In this document: piece by piece, positions 41,338 to 52,604 of the stretch
How positions within the stretch are numbered: position 1 is the stretch's first letter
Layout: every line of letters begins with the position of its first letter
Program-made: the position numbers and the translations under genes
Assembly: GCA_964019415.1 (NCBI GenBank)
Contig: OZ025877.1
Span: forward strand, 7,925,141-7,989,140
Length of the DNA stretch: 64,000 nt
Source of the DNA: Ianthella basta
Lineage: Eukaryota > Porifera > Demospongiae > Verongiida > Ianthellidae
Direction of reading: 5' to 3'
Notes under the pieces: generated by a model
Told to the model about the DNA's origin: nothing
The model's input: only the letters and a program-made list of their open reading frames with translations
The model's database searches: none

Positions 41338-43233
41338 GTGAGACTGCTGGGTTGTCATTCAGACACCTGGGGGTGTGCGTATTGGAGAGAGATTGAGTAC
41401 ACCCTTGTATGCAGTGGGTGTGCATGTGTGGACTGGAATGATACCTGGTTATTGTATGTACCTGTTCACATTAATTGGCTCTGCTGATGAGTGCTAGATC
41501 ATCATCATCATCAAGTCATCATTGTCATCATTAGCTGCCAAGTAGCTTCTTTACTCTGGAACTGAGTAAGAATTCTACAAAGATGAGCTTCTTTCCAAGT
41601 GTAAGACCAACCAATGGATATGCCTTCTGCTCTCATGTGGCTGTGTAATATGAGCTGACATGCCCTCTGGGTAGTCCAGTCCACCAATGAGCAGACATGT
41701 ATGCTAATTGAATTGAATACATGCATTCTAATATGGGCCAGCCAGCAATCTGCCAACATGTATTCTGCTAGTGTGTCAAGTAAGTGCAGACGTGCTGTCT
41801 AGAGTTCATGTGAAAGGAGTGTACCTACCTCGTGGTCTATGGAAGGAACTGAGCCATGTGTTGGAGACAGGCCCGCTGTCTATGCACTGTCAGCATGTTA
41901 TGCATTTCTTCCTGTTTCAGTTGTGTGCCTGCTGAGGTAGGTGCCAGCCTCTCTCCTTACTGCCTTACTGGCCTAATGCACTGGCTGCTAAGCTCAGGAC
42001 TATATGCATGAGTGGGTGTGCATGACTAGACAATGAAGTGCTGCCTTGTGAATCCAAATGTGCTGCCAGGCAGATCCTCACCATGGCCTGACAAGTGTCT
42101 GACCTCAATAGCGTGGAGTGTATCAACAATACCAAGCCAATGAGACAATATTTGATTGCTGTGCTGTTTGTCCTAGGGCACCTCATTGCTACCTAGCGCC
42201 ATGTCCAATGTGATCTATCTAGTATTAATTGTTCAGTCCCCCACAGGCAATTCCTGATCCATATTATGTGTAGACACTCCTAAATTGGCACACTAGACCC
42301 TACCAATCACCTCTGAACCTTGCACGTGACCCTACCCAACACTCCCAACACTGTCTTGGGATGATTGTGTGTGTCTCATGCAAGCTTAGCTGTTTATCAG
42401 ATTAGTGGCTCCATCATGAATGCATTGATTGGTGTTGTTTGTGTAATAGGGAGGCAGTCCAATCAGCTTACCCTCTCCCTAATCTAATGAATCCCATGGA
42501 AACCAGTTATGTGACCAGTCCCTTCAGCCATGCTCTGGTTTCTGTCCACTTGTCAGTGAACTCAATTACAATTGAGGTTTGCCGCACTAATGTATTTACC
42601 ATTGCCTAGCTTTTCCCTCCTACGTACATTCAAGTTTCCTATAGGTTAGACAGCCTGTCTTCAATGCAAATGTTCCGAGTCATGGTGTGTGTGTGCATTG
42701 GAGTAGTTAAATTATGGCCATTGTTTGCTATGCTTTCACCGATGCCCAGCCATTGCCGTGTGGAATACATGCCATAGTAGCTGGGCTCGTGTATGTAAAC
42801 AGTGGTCTGTGTTGTACACAATATGGCACTCTTAACTGCCTTGTATGTCTGTGTCAGGATGACTTGTTGTGTGTGCGCTTACATACAAGGAGCCTGTGAA
42901 TGTGGTCATGGTCACTGTTTAATGAATGCACACTGCATAAGGAGTTCTTCCTATCTGCGTGTCTGCAGAAGGGCCATGATTGTTGGAAGGTGAGGAAGGC
43001 ATTCAATTCGCCAATACCACTGTTTAGCAACAGAAGCAGGAAGTATGGTTTGCTGCTGATAGGGTATTCAAGGCATGCAATGTATTATCATGATTTCACT
43101 CATGTTGTCATGTGAGCTAGTAGATGTGGAAGAGGTAATTGGTTGTAGCCACCTGGTGTATACAGTATCTGCTGCATTTTAATGGCTCAGAATGTGGTTC
43201 TGTTCCACCAGCTGTGGGGGGGGGGGGGGGGGG

Positions 43234-43450
43234 TGGAGTGACACCAAGCGACAATTTGAAGCAGTGTCAGTGACAGGTCAAATGCAGTGTCAGTGGGGTG
43301 ACAGGTCAAATACAGTGTCAGTGGGGTGACAGGTCAAATACAGTGTCAGTGGGGTGATAGGTCAAATGCAGTGTCAGTGGGGTGACAGGTCAAATGTGAT
43401 GACAGTGGGATGACAGGTCAAATGTGATGACAGTGGGTTAACAGGTCAAA
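43234..43450. repeat. GTGACAGGTCAAAT minisatellite
   Basis: About seven copies of a 28-29 base unit containing CAGTGGGGTGACAGGTCAAA, preceded by a run of 18 G. Confidence 0.88.
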
Positions 43451-43821
43451 AGCAGAGGTAACATTTAGTAACTCTGCAGTTTAGTTAGTGTGTGTCACAT
43501 TTAGTGACAGTGGGAGGATGTCACATTAAAGGACCCCAGCTGTGAAGTGCATGTGTCCAGTGGAGCATGCTTAGTGTACACATGACCAATAGAAGTAGCA
43601 TGTGGGGGGCCTTGTCTGTCATTTCACTCAGTTTTACCACATTTCCTATGACACCCTTGGAGCGTAACCCATTCCAGGTGGTGTGCGTAGTAGCAGACAT
43701 TTACTGCAATGATACAAGCTCTATTATTAGGATGATGTAACCTTTTACTATGTGTACATTGTGCTATTTATATGTATTAAATTGTGTTGTAGTATAGTTG
43801 GTCCATGTATTAGCATTACAG

Positions 43822-43952
43822 ATTAGGTATTGTATTGTGTTGTACTGTATTGTACTGTATTGTATTGTATGGTATTGTATTGTATTGTATTGTATTGTAT
43901 TGTATTGTATTGTATTGTATTGTATTGTATTGTATTGTATTGTATTGTATTT
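43822..43952. repeat. (TGTAT)n pentanucleotide array
   Basis: About 26 copies of TGTAT with a few variants near the left end. Confidence 0.93.
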
Positions 43953-45305
43953 CTGCATACTTCTGACCCGAAATATGAGTGTGTCTCCAAGGCAACCCAC
44001 TTGTGTATTTTGTCTATGCTATAAGTGTGCTTGTTTCCTTGTAAGTTTACCTGAAATGGTCAGGTTGCCTCTGGTCTTCCTGTTATGCCTTGCAGTGCTC
44101 TTTAACCCCTTATGTACATCACCGCCTCTTCCCACACATGCTTGCAGACAGTTGGCCTAGGTGGGACAGACCTGCCCACCTCAGTGGTACAGACCTAGTG
44201 ATGTCCAGAGCTTCTGTAGTGCAGTGAGTCTCATTGACTGGAATAGCACTATTTGCCTGGTCTGTGTGTGTGTGTGTCTCTCTCTCTGTGTGTGTGTGTA
44301 CGTGACCTGTGTGCATGCATACGTGAGAGTTTGTGCACGTGTGACTGTGTGTACCTTTGCACGTGCAGTCTTCTGGTTCCAGCACCGTTGCAGCATGGCC
44401 TCAGTACCACTGCGATGTGTCTCTGTGATCCATGCCTGACTTGCGTCCTCAATGCACCAGTGCGCATGCATGCACACACAGCTCTGTGTTTTGTTCTCTG
44501 ATTTCCAGGATTAAAGAGGGACCTTCATTTGGACAGCGGCCACACAAAGATGAAGAGTAGGCACACCCTCCCTCCCTCCCTCCCTCCCCTCCCTCCCTCC
44601 CTCCCCTCCCCACTTTATCAGTATACTTGATTCTAACCTTCTTGTGCCAAATCACAAACAGACTTAATCCTCACAAGTCGTTGGCCACAATGTTGCCTGT
44701 GTTGTAATGGGTCACTTTCACTGTCTGTGCATTTTATCTCTGAGTGGATTAGCATGTTGGGCTCTGGGTTATTAGAGACGTCCGCTGCTGGTGTTGTATC
44801 TACACCGCAACAGACTTTAGGCTCTGACCTGACCTTGATCTGGGTAATGTTTTGATATCAATTTCCGGGTGTGGTGAGATTGGATATGGACCCTTTTCTT
44901 CTAGTTGCAGGAAATCTCCCCTGGCAATTTTCACTTACATTATTTGCATGTATGCATGCTTAGACAGTACTAGTGCTATAGTTAATGTACATCGATCACT
45001 AGGCTGGGCATGGACACAAACACATAATGCATGCATGCAGTATAATATCTGTCCAACCCAACACTATATGCCCCATGCATGCATGCAGTACAAGCAGTAA
45101 CTTGCACAATTGTCACTGATCAATATACTTGGTATAAAGAGATCCATCATTTCATCAGAAGCACATGCATTGGTGTACTCACAACATCACAGGTCACAGA
45201 CAGACACACACACACACACATGTACAATGTCATTGTCTGACACATGGTCAGTTAAGTGAAGACAGTGACACGAGGTAAAACACAACAGTTCAGTAAGGTG
45301 GTTTG

Positions 45306-46298
45306 TTATTGGATGGGAGTGAAATCCACTTTGATGTACACCTCCCCCTGCTGCCGTGTTTTGTGCTTGCGGTGAGTCACCGGGTACCAGCTCGCTAGAC
45401 CCTCCTCGCTCCCCATCAGGGAGGAGAGGTTGATCTCACACACACCCATGTGATCGTCCTTTGTAAAGCTGTCCTTGTCGAACACCTCAAGGAAGAGGCA
45501 GGCTGAACCGTCCCATGAGAATTGGAAGTTCTCGTTGTATTTTGGGTTGAGGGTTCGCTTCTTCACAGTACTCTTGTGCTTCTGCATGCCCACTTTGAGG
45601 ATAAAGTACGGGTCGCTCTTGACGATATCCTTCTCGACCAGGCCTCGCGCCTCCACCAGCTGGACACTGACAATTCCCTTGAACTCCACCATGGCTACGT
45701 GCTGCTTGTAGTCCTCACGCTCGATGCTGCTGCCGCTGCTGCTCCTGCTGCGTGACGAAGGCGGAGAGGAGGGAGGCGACGGCGATGAGAGGTCGCGCTT
45801 GGGAGGGCGGGCCGCACCGCTCACTCCTTCCTTGTACCTGAATAGCTCATCCACGTATTTGGCGGTGATGAACTGCTCACGGTCGCTACGGGGGGTCCTG
45901 CCGCCTTGGGGTGCCTCAAACACCTTGGGAACGCAGTATTCCCATTCCTTGTTGATATTGGTGTTCCCGCCCTTCAGCATCAAGGAGTTCACTTGTTCGT
46001 GTGTCCAGTCGTCCAGAGTGAGGCTGAGGACGAACGACTTGTCCACGCCCAGTGACCGGTGCACTCCTGCGCACTGTGTGCAGATGATCACACCGAGATT
46101 CACACTAGCCCAGCCAGGGTTGGGTTCAGCGCAGTCGGCGCACACTTGATTCCCATCGGTGCTCAGGAACTCGTCCAGGAGGGCACGGGGAGTGGGGAGC
46201 TTTGAGAGTATGGGCTCGCTCGCCGACTTCTTGGCGGCCATTGCTAGCCTCTTCGGCTTCAGTAACTCTTGTCTAAGCTCTTGGATAACCTGGTTCAT
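45306..46298 (-). CDS. ArfGAP-C2 protein, intronless
   Basis: 330 residues in one exon, unlike the intron-rich neighbours. Residues about 30-150 are an ArfGAP domain: zinc finger CADC...CTQC with 16 residues between pairs, followed by GVHRSLGV with the catalytic arginine. This domain speeds GTP hydrolysis on Arf GTPases in membrane traffic. A Ser/Pro linker follows. Residues about 203-325 are a C2 domain (VEARGLVEKDIVKSDPYFIL, LNPKYNENFQF, EVFDKDSFTKDDHMG), with the Asp residues expected for calcium-dependent lipid binding. Joined ArfGAP and C2 is best known from plant AGD11-13/ZAC proteins; common animal ArfGAPs (ARFGAP, SMAP, ADAP) lack this order. It starts 148 bases from SEM1, divergently. 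Confidence 0.92.
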   Translation of the reverse strand: MNQVIQELRQELLKPKRLAMAAKKSASEPILSKLPTPRALLDEFLSTDGNQVCADCAEPNPGWASVNLGVIICTQCAGVHRSLGVDKSFVLSLTLDDWTHEQVNSLMLKGGNTNINKEWEYCVPKVFEAPQGGRTPRSDREQFITAKYVDELFRYKEGVSGAARPPKRDLSSPSPPSSPPSSRSRSSSGSSIEREDYKQHVAMVEFKGIVSVQLVEARGLVEKDIVKSDPYFILKVGMQKHKSTVKKRTLNPKYNENFQFSWDGSACLFLEVFDKDSFTKDDHMGVCEINLSSLMGSEEGLASWYPVTHRKHKTRQQGEVYIKVDFTPIQ

Positions 46299-46445
46299 AG
46301 TCTATTGCAAGTTTATAGCAGAACAGAATGCAGCTAAGCATTCTGCCCTTTGTCTTTTATAATTTCGCTCCGACGATGAGAAGCCACACACGTGATCCCG
46401 CCCCAATTCTTTTAATGAGATTCATTGGTTTGGATACGCGTAAAG
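46299..46445. promoter_or_regulatory. Bidirectional promoter of ArfGAP-C2 and SEM1
   Basis: Only 147 bases separate the two divergent start codons, so both promoters share this stretch. It has CCCGCCCC near 46398 (GC box-like) and a TTTATAATTTC near 46355. No other motif is clear. Confidence 0.5.
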
Positions 46446-46934
46446 ATGTCTGCCGACAGCAAAGACAAGAAGGAGAAAGAGCCAAAAGCTGAGCAAGCAC
46501 TGCTCGACGAAGATGACGACTTTGAGGAGTTTGTTACAGAAGGTGAAGTGTGAAGTTTTATTGTTTTAACATTTCCCGTTCTACCAAGTTAACCCTTCAA
46601 TATACCCTTAGTATGTTGTCATAATCATTCGGGTTATATTAGTGACATATGCATCTGTGCTCCAATGATTATCCTGCCGTACGTCCGCCTTGTCAAGTAG
46701 ATTGGACGGCCCAAGAGGAAGACCCGCAGGATAAGCAAGTGTGGGAAGACAATTGGGACGATGACAAGGTAGCTGACGACTTTTCTATCCAATTAAAGTA
46801 AGCACCCCCTTGATGGACCGTGGATGTGTTTGACATAATGGTTGCAACATTCATGTTAGCATTGCATCATGTCTCTGTGTAGGGCTGAGCTGGAGAAGCT
46901 GGGGCACAAAATTACACCAGGACAGAAGTCTTAA
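46446..46934 (+). CDS. SEM1: 26S proteasome subunit SEM1/DSS1
   Basis: Three exons (46446-46542, 46701-46797, 46883-46934) give an 81-residue acidic protein. The family signature is complete: [43 protein letters not shown], and a final basic helix. SEM1 is a subunit of the proteasome lid and TREX-2, and it stabilises BRCA2 during homologous recombination. The two acidic tryptophan motifs that contact partners are present. It is slightly longer than the human protein (70 residues) because of a Lys/Glu-rich leader. Confidence 0.95.
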
Positions 46935-48893
46935 GACTCTCAGTAGACAGACATTGGGAAACCTTTGATACATAGCTGTCAGTTTCATCATTTACCTATT
47001 AATTTCTGGAGCTGCAGCTGTCACTCACTGTTGCAGTAGGAAGGTTAAAGGAATAATGACCACATCCTGGTGGATTCCCAAAGGTTGTTCAACAGCATTA
47101 CAGGGATAACCTGTCTATTTTGGGCACTTTGGGTCAGTTTATACAGGCCCCAGTCCTCATGGAGAGGTTTCTCAACATATATAGCCATGGTCCCTGCTAT
47201 ATACATATATGTATATAGCTGGGACCATGGGTAGTGACCCTCACAAGAGAGGTGACCTAACCTCAAGGTGTCATTTGTAGGGGAATTCCACAGTTTCATC
47301 TTCCCAAGACCTTCATATTAAATCAAGGAAGTTTGAGTTGTGCAGGAACACTGGTGTAGACCAAGACTCTTTGGATTGCCTTGCAAGACTCACTCAACTT
47401 GCTATTCAGACTTAGTATGTGATGAGATATAGCACACATAGCAAATGTGAATGTGGGTTAGCCTGCAAGGTCTAAGCTGCTGTGAATCTATTACCATGGC
47501 AATACAATTGTGCCACAGCAAACCATGGTGACTTTGACACCACAGATGTGAATTGTGGGTCTCTGGTAAAATACTTTCCTAGATGTGTAGTATATCACTT
47601 ATGGAGCATGCTTGGTTCTGTCACACCTCCTTCATGTGGTTGTGGGATGGATCTAATCCCATTTTTATCCTGGTGCACGATCCCAGCACCTGTCATGTGT
47701 ACAGAGAGGGAGCCTTAAATTTGTAACAGTCAAGAAACCTGAATAACATTAGCATTGTGTGTGGGTAGACTGAAAGGGCTTTTAGGGAAAGAGTGGCACA
47801 TTCATTGGACTAGCCTTCCAGAGTGTGCATCCATTAGTGAGACCTCCAGTGTAGGAAGTGACCTCTGAATGTAGAGTTTGTGCTGAGTCTGTGCCTCTAT
47901 TGTGCCTTGGTGGTCAAAGATCAAAGGCAGTGAGTTCATGGCCAGTTGTGTAGTTGTGGTGGTGGTCTTTGTAAAAACATGTAGACCTTGCTTTATGCAG
48001 TGCTCTCACAGCACAATTACCTTACACACTGCCACCTCAGTCAGGTCTGACTGTGAGAAACATCCAACCCCAGTTGTAATCATATGCAGATGTAGCCACT
48101 GGTATGTGTGTGGGTCACTCCTTGACCGCCTATCACAGACACACGCTATTGGGTGATTGCAGTGATAACAGCCTAATTATTTGAGCATTATAATCATAAT
48201 CTCACTGATCTCCTCCAATGCACATCTGTTCACACATCATTTGGTGGGTCAGCAGCGGCTTGAGATAAGTCATCATCAGACGATCAAATGAATCGCTATG
48301 CTAGTTACATGCTGTTGGTTGCCATAGTAACGTTAAAATGCTGAAGAGTTGAGCAACTGATGTATGCAACATGGAGTGCAGTTATTGCTGGGAACCGCGG
48401 GAGGGGAGCCTGCTCAGTTGTTGGCTCAAAGGCACTCAACTTGACAAGGGAATAGACTTCATCCATGGCCATCCCTGGGGCTGACTGGTCGAGATCGTTG
48501 CATGAATCAGTTTAAAGTGCATGATTTTATTACCAGTGGAGAAAGGGTTAGACCAAGAGTGACTGCATAGAATATCACATGGTCTGATGATTAACACACA
48601 GTACGATAATGGCACATGATGTAGGGAAGAAATAGATGTATGAATAATTGAATAAGTTAAAAGGTCTCTTAAGTGTCAGATGCATGTAGAGTGATGTGAG
48701 GAGTACTGACAGGCACAACCTTCATGATGTTGCGTTGACATGATGCAAGATTTCCTGGTCACATGATTCACACAACTCACATGATCCAGCTAGCTATTAT
48801 TAGCCGAATAGGTAACTTCCTGTATATACGACGAATAGATCTATGATGTAATGTACAACTTCCAGGTACGCGTTTACGTGTTTAACGCAACGA
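46935..48893. other. Intergenic, no gene seen
   Basis: About 2 kb between SEM1 and the Abraxas-like gene with no coding-like frame. The only clear structure is a 46-base palindrome at 47185-47230. Confidence 0.6.
47185..47230. repeat. 46-base palindrome
   Basis: Arms starting CCATGGTCCC and ending GGGACCATGG meet in ATATAT; only one base pair is mismatched. It could form a cruciform. It may be the core of a foldback element. Confidence 0.8.
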
Positions 48894-48905
48894 ATGCGTT
48901 TGGTA

Positions 48906-51900
48906 ATGGAAGTCTGTGTCACTGGGGCAACTTTTGCACACTTCTTGAAAACGCTGAAGGAAGAGCTAGGTGATGCGGTGAGTTCCACTCCACTTGGTAC
49001 TTAGATGACCATGAGGCTCATCACACGTCACAGACTGTGCAGACCTTCTGTGAGTGTTAGTTCTTGTGGTAATTTTTGTAGGAAGGCTTCCTCTGTGGGT
49101 CTCTCCACCAAGAGAGCTATGAGGAAATTTCTGACTCAACTGAGACGTCCAAAAAGCACGCCATAGTCATAAGTAAGTCTTCTTATGCCGTCTACTTCAT
49201 TACTATTTATTGTCACCATGTGACTGTCATTGTCTTCATCATTGGACCATCATCTTGCCGTACATGCCCAGAGGTGCATTTGGGGGGAGGGGGGGGGAGG
49301 AGAGAGAGTGTATTTGCCCTCCTAGTTATATTCTCGCCCACTGGAAATTTAGCAAGGCATATGGCAACATGGTGTCGCCACTGGTTATTTCTTGTTTTAC
49401 AATTTAAATTAACTCAATTATGGTGATTAGAGGTACTTTGTATTGTACTAACTAAACATTGTTTTAAATGTAGCAACAGCTGGCAATATATTATGGGGCA
49501 ACACGTGTACTGTGTTAATGTAAGCAGCACAATCTTGAATTGTGTTGCCAAGCTGTAACATCTGGTAATAGTGGAGGCACACAAGAAAGTTTGCAGTAAT
49601 TGAAGTTGCAGTAAAACTGATGCATGCAGCATAGCAAGATTAAGGCACTAGCCACTCGACAGTGGGACTGAGCTATATCGTGTTGCGTGTCAATTTCAAG
49701 AAGATTTGGCTCCCAACGACCCTGTGCACATAAGACCAGTGCACATGGCAGTCACTAAGCAAGTAGCCGAGCAGTCAGGTGACTGACTGATGTATCCAGG
49801 ACGTGTGCACTTCCTTTGGCCCAGTGAAACAACTGGAATTGCAATTGCAAGTTAATCCCAAATATTATAGTTTCCTCCATTTCACATGCCTTGTAACAAA
49901 CAATTTGTGAAAGGAAGGCATCAATTTCCTCCTTACACAGTCAGTGCCAGCTGTGGGCATGTGCTGCTGAGCAGTGGGGATTTTGTGTCCAACTGTTTGA
50001 TTGAAGAGGATGGGTAGAGCTACTGCTGTCAGTAGCCATATGTGTGTGTGTGTGTGCACTGAGACATCCTTTCAGACTCCCATAATTATGAGTGTGTCGT
50101 GTTGCATAATGTGCTGAAATGTATAAGGCTGCTCCTTCTTGGGACATGTACAGGATGTCACTGACTTCCTGTCGAGCACATGACAGGCACTTGACTGGCT
50201 TCATGCACAGTGTGGCCCACTCAGTGTACGAACTCAGTGTACGAGCTCCTTCATGCTTCCTGTACTCTTCTCATTCATTGTTTGTGCAGGTATTCACTCC
50301 TTTGTGAGTCTGGGACATAAGATGTCCTTTTACAGCGCAGTAGGGCAAGTGGACTGCACCAAACTGGAGGAGCTGGTTCATGAACACGGGAAGGTTAGGC
50401 ATGTCAGAGTGTCCGTCAGACTGAGCTCACTGCATGCAAGTCTAGTGGCACATACTCTCTCAGTGGATGGCAAATATGGCTAATGGTACAGTCGATTTCA
50501 GAACGGTTGGCCAAAATGGCAAATGGCAAAACGACCAAATGGAGTGACATCACTATTAGTTTAACTGCTTGCCATTACGTCACTCCTATTGTACAGTATT
50601 GCCATTTGCTATGACGTCGCGCCATTTGCCATTTACCTTTTGGCCAACTATTCTGAAATCGGCTGTAGAGTGAGCCCTTCTTGTTTTGTTAAGTGATATT
50701 AGATTGCCATTGAGTGTACACTTAGATATGATGGACTTCATGTGAGTGCGATTAGCTTTGATAGATAGTGTGTCTATATTTGAAGGCCCGGATCGATTAG
50801 TTATGTGATGGTTGGTCAGACAACCCCCTCTTTCAGGCCTTCTTCCACACATGCCTTGCAGGAGCTGTCGAATCTGATTGGTTGGTTCTCCTACCGTCGT
50901 AGTTCTCATCACTACCTTTCCACGAGAGAGAGGGCTGTCCACAACAGTCTGGTCACCATGGTGACGCACATACCTCGTGAACATCTGTTGACCCTGCTTA
51001 TTACATCGCAGGTCAACTCCGGCTACTCACTGCACTCGGAGCACCACACTCTGTTTTGCCTCAAGCGTGACCTCTTGGAGGGAACTCCTTTGACAATTAG
51101 CAATCTTCACTCCACCTCCAGTGTGGTCTACCGCAGAGCACCGAGCCATCTTGTGGGAAGGAGCCACATCGAGCGGTTGGCACAGGTGCACAGGTGGGTC
51201 ATTCTGCCTGGGGATGTTGGGTTCCATTCAGAAATGAGAGGTGCATTGAATGACTGCGCACTCTTCATGGGGGGCACTGGCAAAGGAGTTCATTGAATTC
51301 TATACTTTAAATATACGGCAATATTATTGGTATTAGCAGTAACGTCATATTGAGTGAATTGGTGTTGTCTGGTGACAGCTTCTCGGCTGGCTCAGGCATA
51401 AGATAGCCGATGTTTGGAGAACGTATTTGGAGATTGTATCTCATGGTATTATCTCCCCATTGACATTAACCAAAATACCAGTATATGTTGCGCCTGACTT
51501 TATTGTCCAAACTGTTTCCTAGCTGACTGCTGCCTTTTTCAGTGTGCACTTCACTGAGAATGCAACAGTTGGGTGAAGTGACATTCTTTGCTAGTGACTT
51601 CCTTTTAAAGAGCTCCCATTGGTGCTACCTTAAGCAGACAAGTTGTGATGAAGATGGTGTGCTTGCTCCTGTACAGGGATCCACTTGTTAGCAGGGGAAA
51701 CCCCAGCGGTCCCCCTGTGGATGCTCTCCGTGAAAGCACGCTGCAGTATTTAGTGGTCAGTACCCGTGTGTTGTTGTTGTTTACTGCTATTTAGTGGTCA
51801 GTACCCGTGTGTTGTTGTTGTTTACTGCTATTTAGTGGTAAGTACCCATGTGTTGTTGTTGTTTACTGCTATGCTCTATATACCTTTGGAAGACTATATT

Positions 51901-52443
51901 TTGTATGAAATTCCCAATTGCGGTCTGATTTGTGGACGTCTGTTGTATTCAAAAGTATAGCTGTCTTGTGATTTGTGTTACTAAAAATACAAGTATTCTT
52001 CTAAACAGCCATTACACTTACTTGTGAGAGCTGGAGTCAATAGCAGAGTGTCAGTGGTGAATTGGGCATGTTGCGTGTTGACTGTTCGCAGGAGTTGAAG
52101 AAGCAAGTGGTTGAGAGTAGTGATGATTTAGTAGAGCTGGAGGCATCAGTAAGCCGGTTAAGGGAGGAAGTGGCCACACAGCGTGCAGCTGCAGAGGAGG
52201 CCGCTGAAGAGAGGAGAAGGAGGCTTGAGGCCGCTCGTGTGGCTGGCCTTGTTCCTCCTGTGAACAGTGAAGAGGCAGGGCCATTGGTGCAGCCAAGTAA
52301 GGGACTAGACACTGTATGTATACTGCCCCAAGAGATCAGACTGCTGTGAATGCACCGTCTTCTTCAAGCACTTAATTTGTGGCTTGCATTTCTTGTCTCT
52401 TGCAGGCTTAGGGAGTTTGCTGGATGAATTTGATCCTTGCTGA
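48906..52443 (+). CDS. Abraxas-like MPN-minus scaffold protein
   Basis: Seven exons in phase: 48906-48977, 49082-49172, 50290-50393, 50862-51193, 51677-51755, 52092-52296, 52406-52443, giving 306 residues. An ATG four codons upstream (48894) is also in frame. The Abraxas/ABRO1 MPN-minus domain is recognised from EGFLCGSL, FYSAVGQVDC, LIGWFSYRRS, STRERAVHNSL and LHSEHHTLF. It lacks a JAMM metalloprotease motif, as expected. A coiled coil follows (LKKQVVESSDDLVELEASVS, RLREEVATQ). Abraxas proteins hold the BRCC36 deubiquitinase in the BRCA1-A or BRISC complex. The C-terminus ends SLLDEFDPC and has no SPxF motif for BRCA1, so BRISC-like (ABRAXAS2) use is more likely. Exon 5 is the least certain. 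Confidence 0.85.
50488..50667. mobile_element. MITE-like element in Abraxas intron
   Basis: About 180 bases with long imperfect inverted ends: ACAGTCGATTTCAGAACGGT at the left, and at the right a reverse complement of it (ending TTCTGAAATCGGCTGT). TTGGCCAAAATGGCAAATGG recurs inside in both directions. Non-coding. Confidence 0.75.
51755..51862. repeat. 41-base tandem repeat, three copies
   Basis: Unit GTCAGTACCCGTGTGTTGTT, then GTTGTTTACTGCTATTTAGTG. The first copy begins at the donor of Abraxas exon 5, so TTTAGTG|GTCAGT, or GTAAGT in the third copy, is repeated. Another case of a tandem repeat that multiplies a splice donor. Confidence 0.8.
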
Positions 52444-52604
52444 TCTCAACCTGCATGCGTGTGCGTGTGTTTAGTGTATTTGTGTGATATTTTTCTGAAC
52501 ACCACAATCGCTGTGCACTGAGTCACCTTTTTGTATATAGCTAAATTATCGCCAATAGGCGTTTAAAAGTTAGCAGTGTGCACCCCTGGGCGGGTATATG
52601 TATC

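Noticed and set aside
44161..44439. Possible small coding gene near 44.2-44.4 kb
   Set aside because: Low-complexity CV-rich frame over GTGTCTCTCT repeats with no start context, splice sites or homology.
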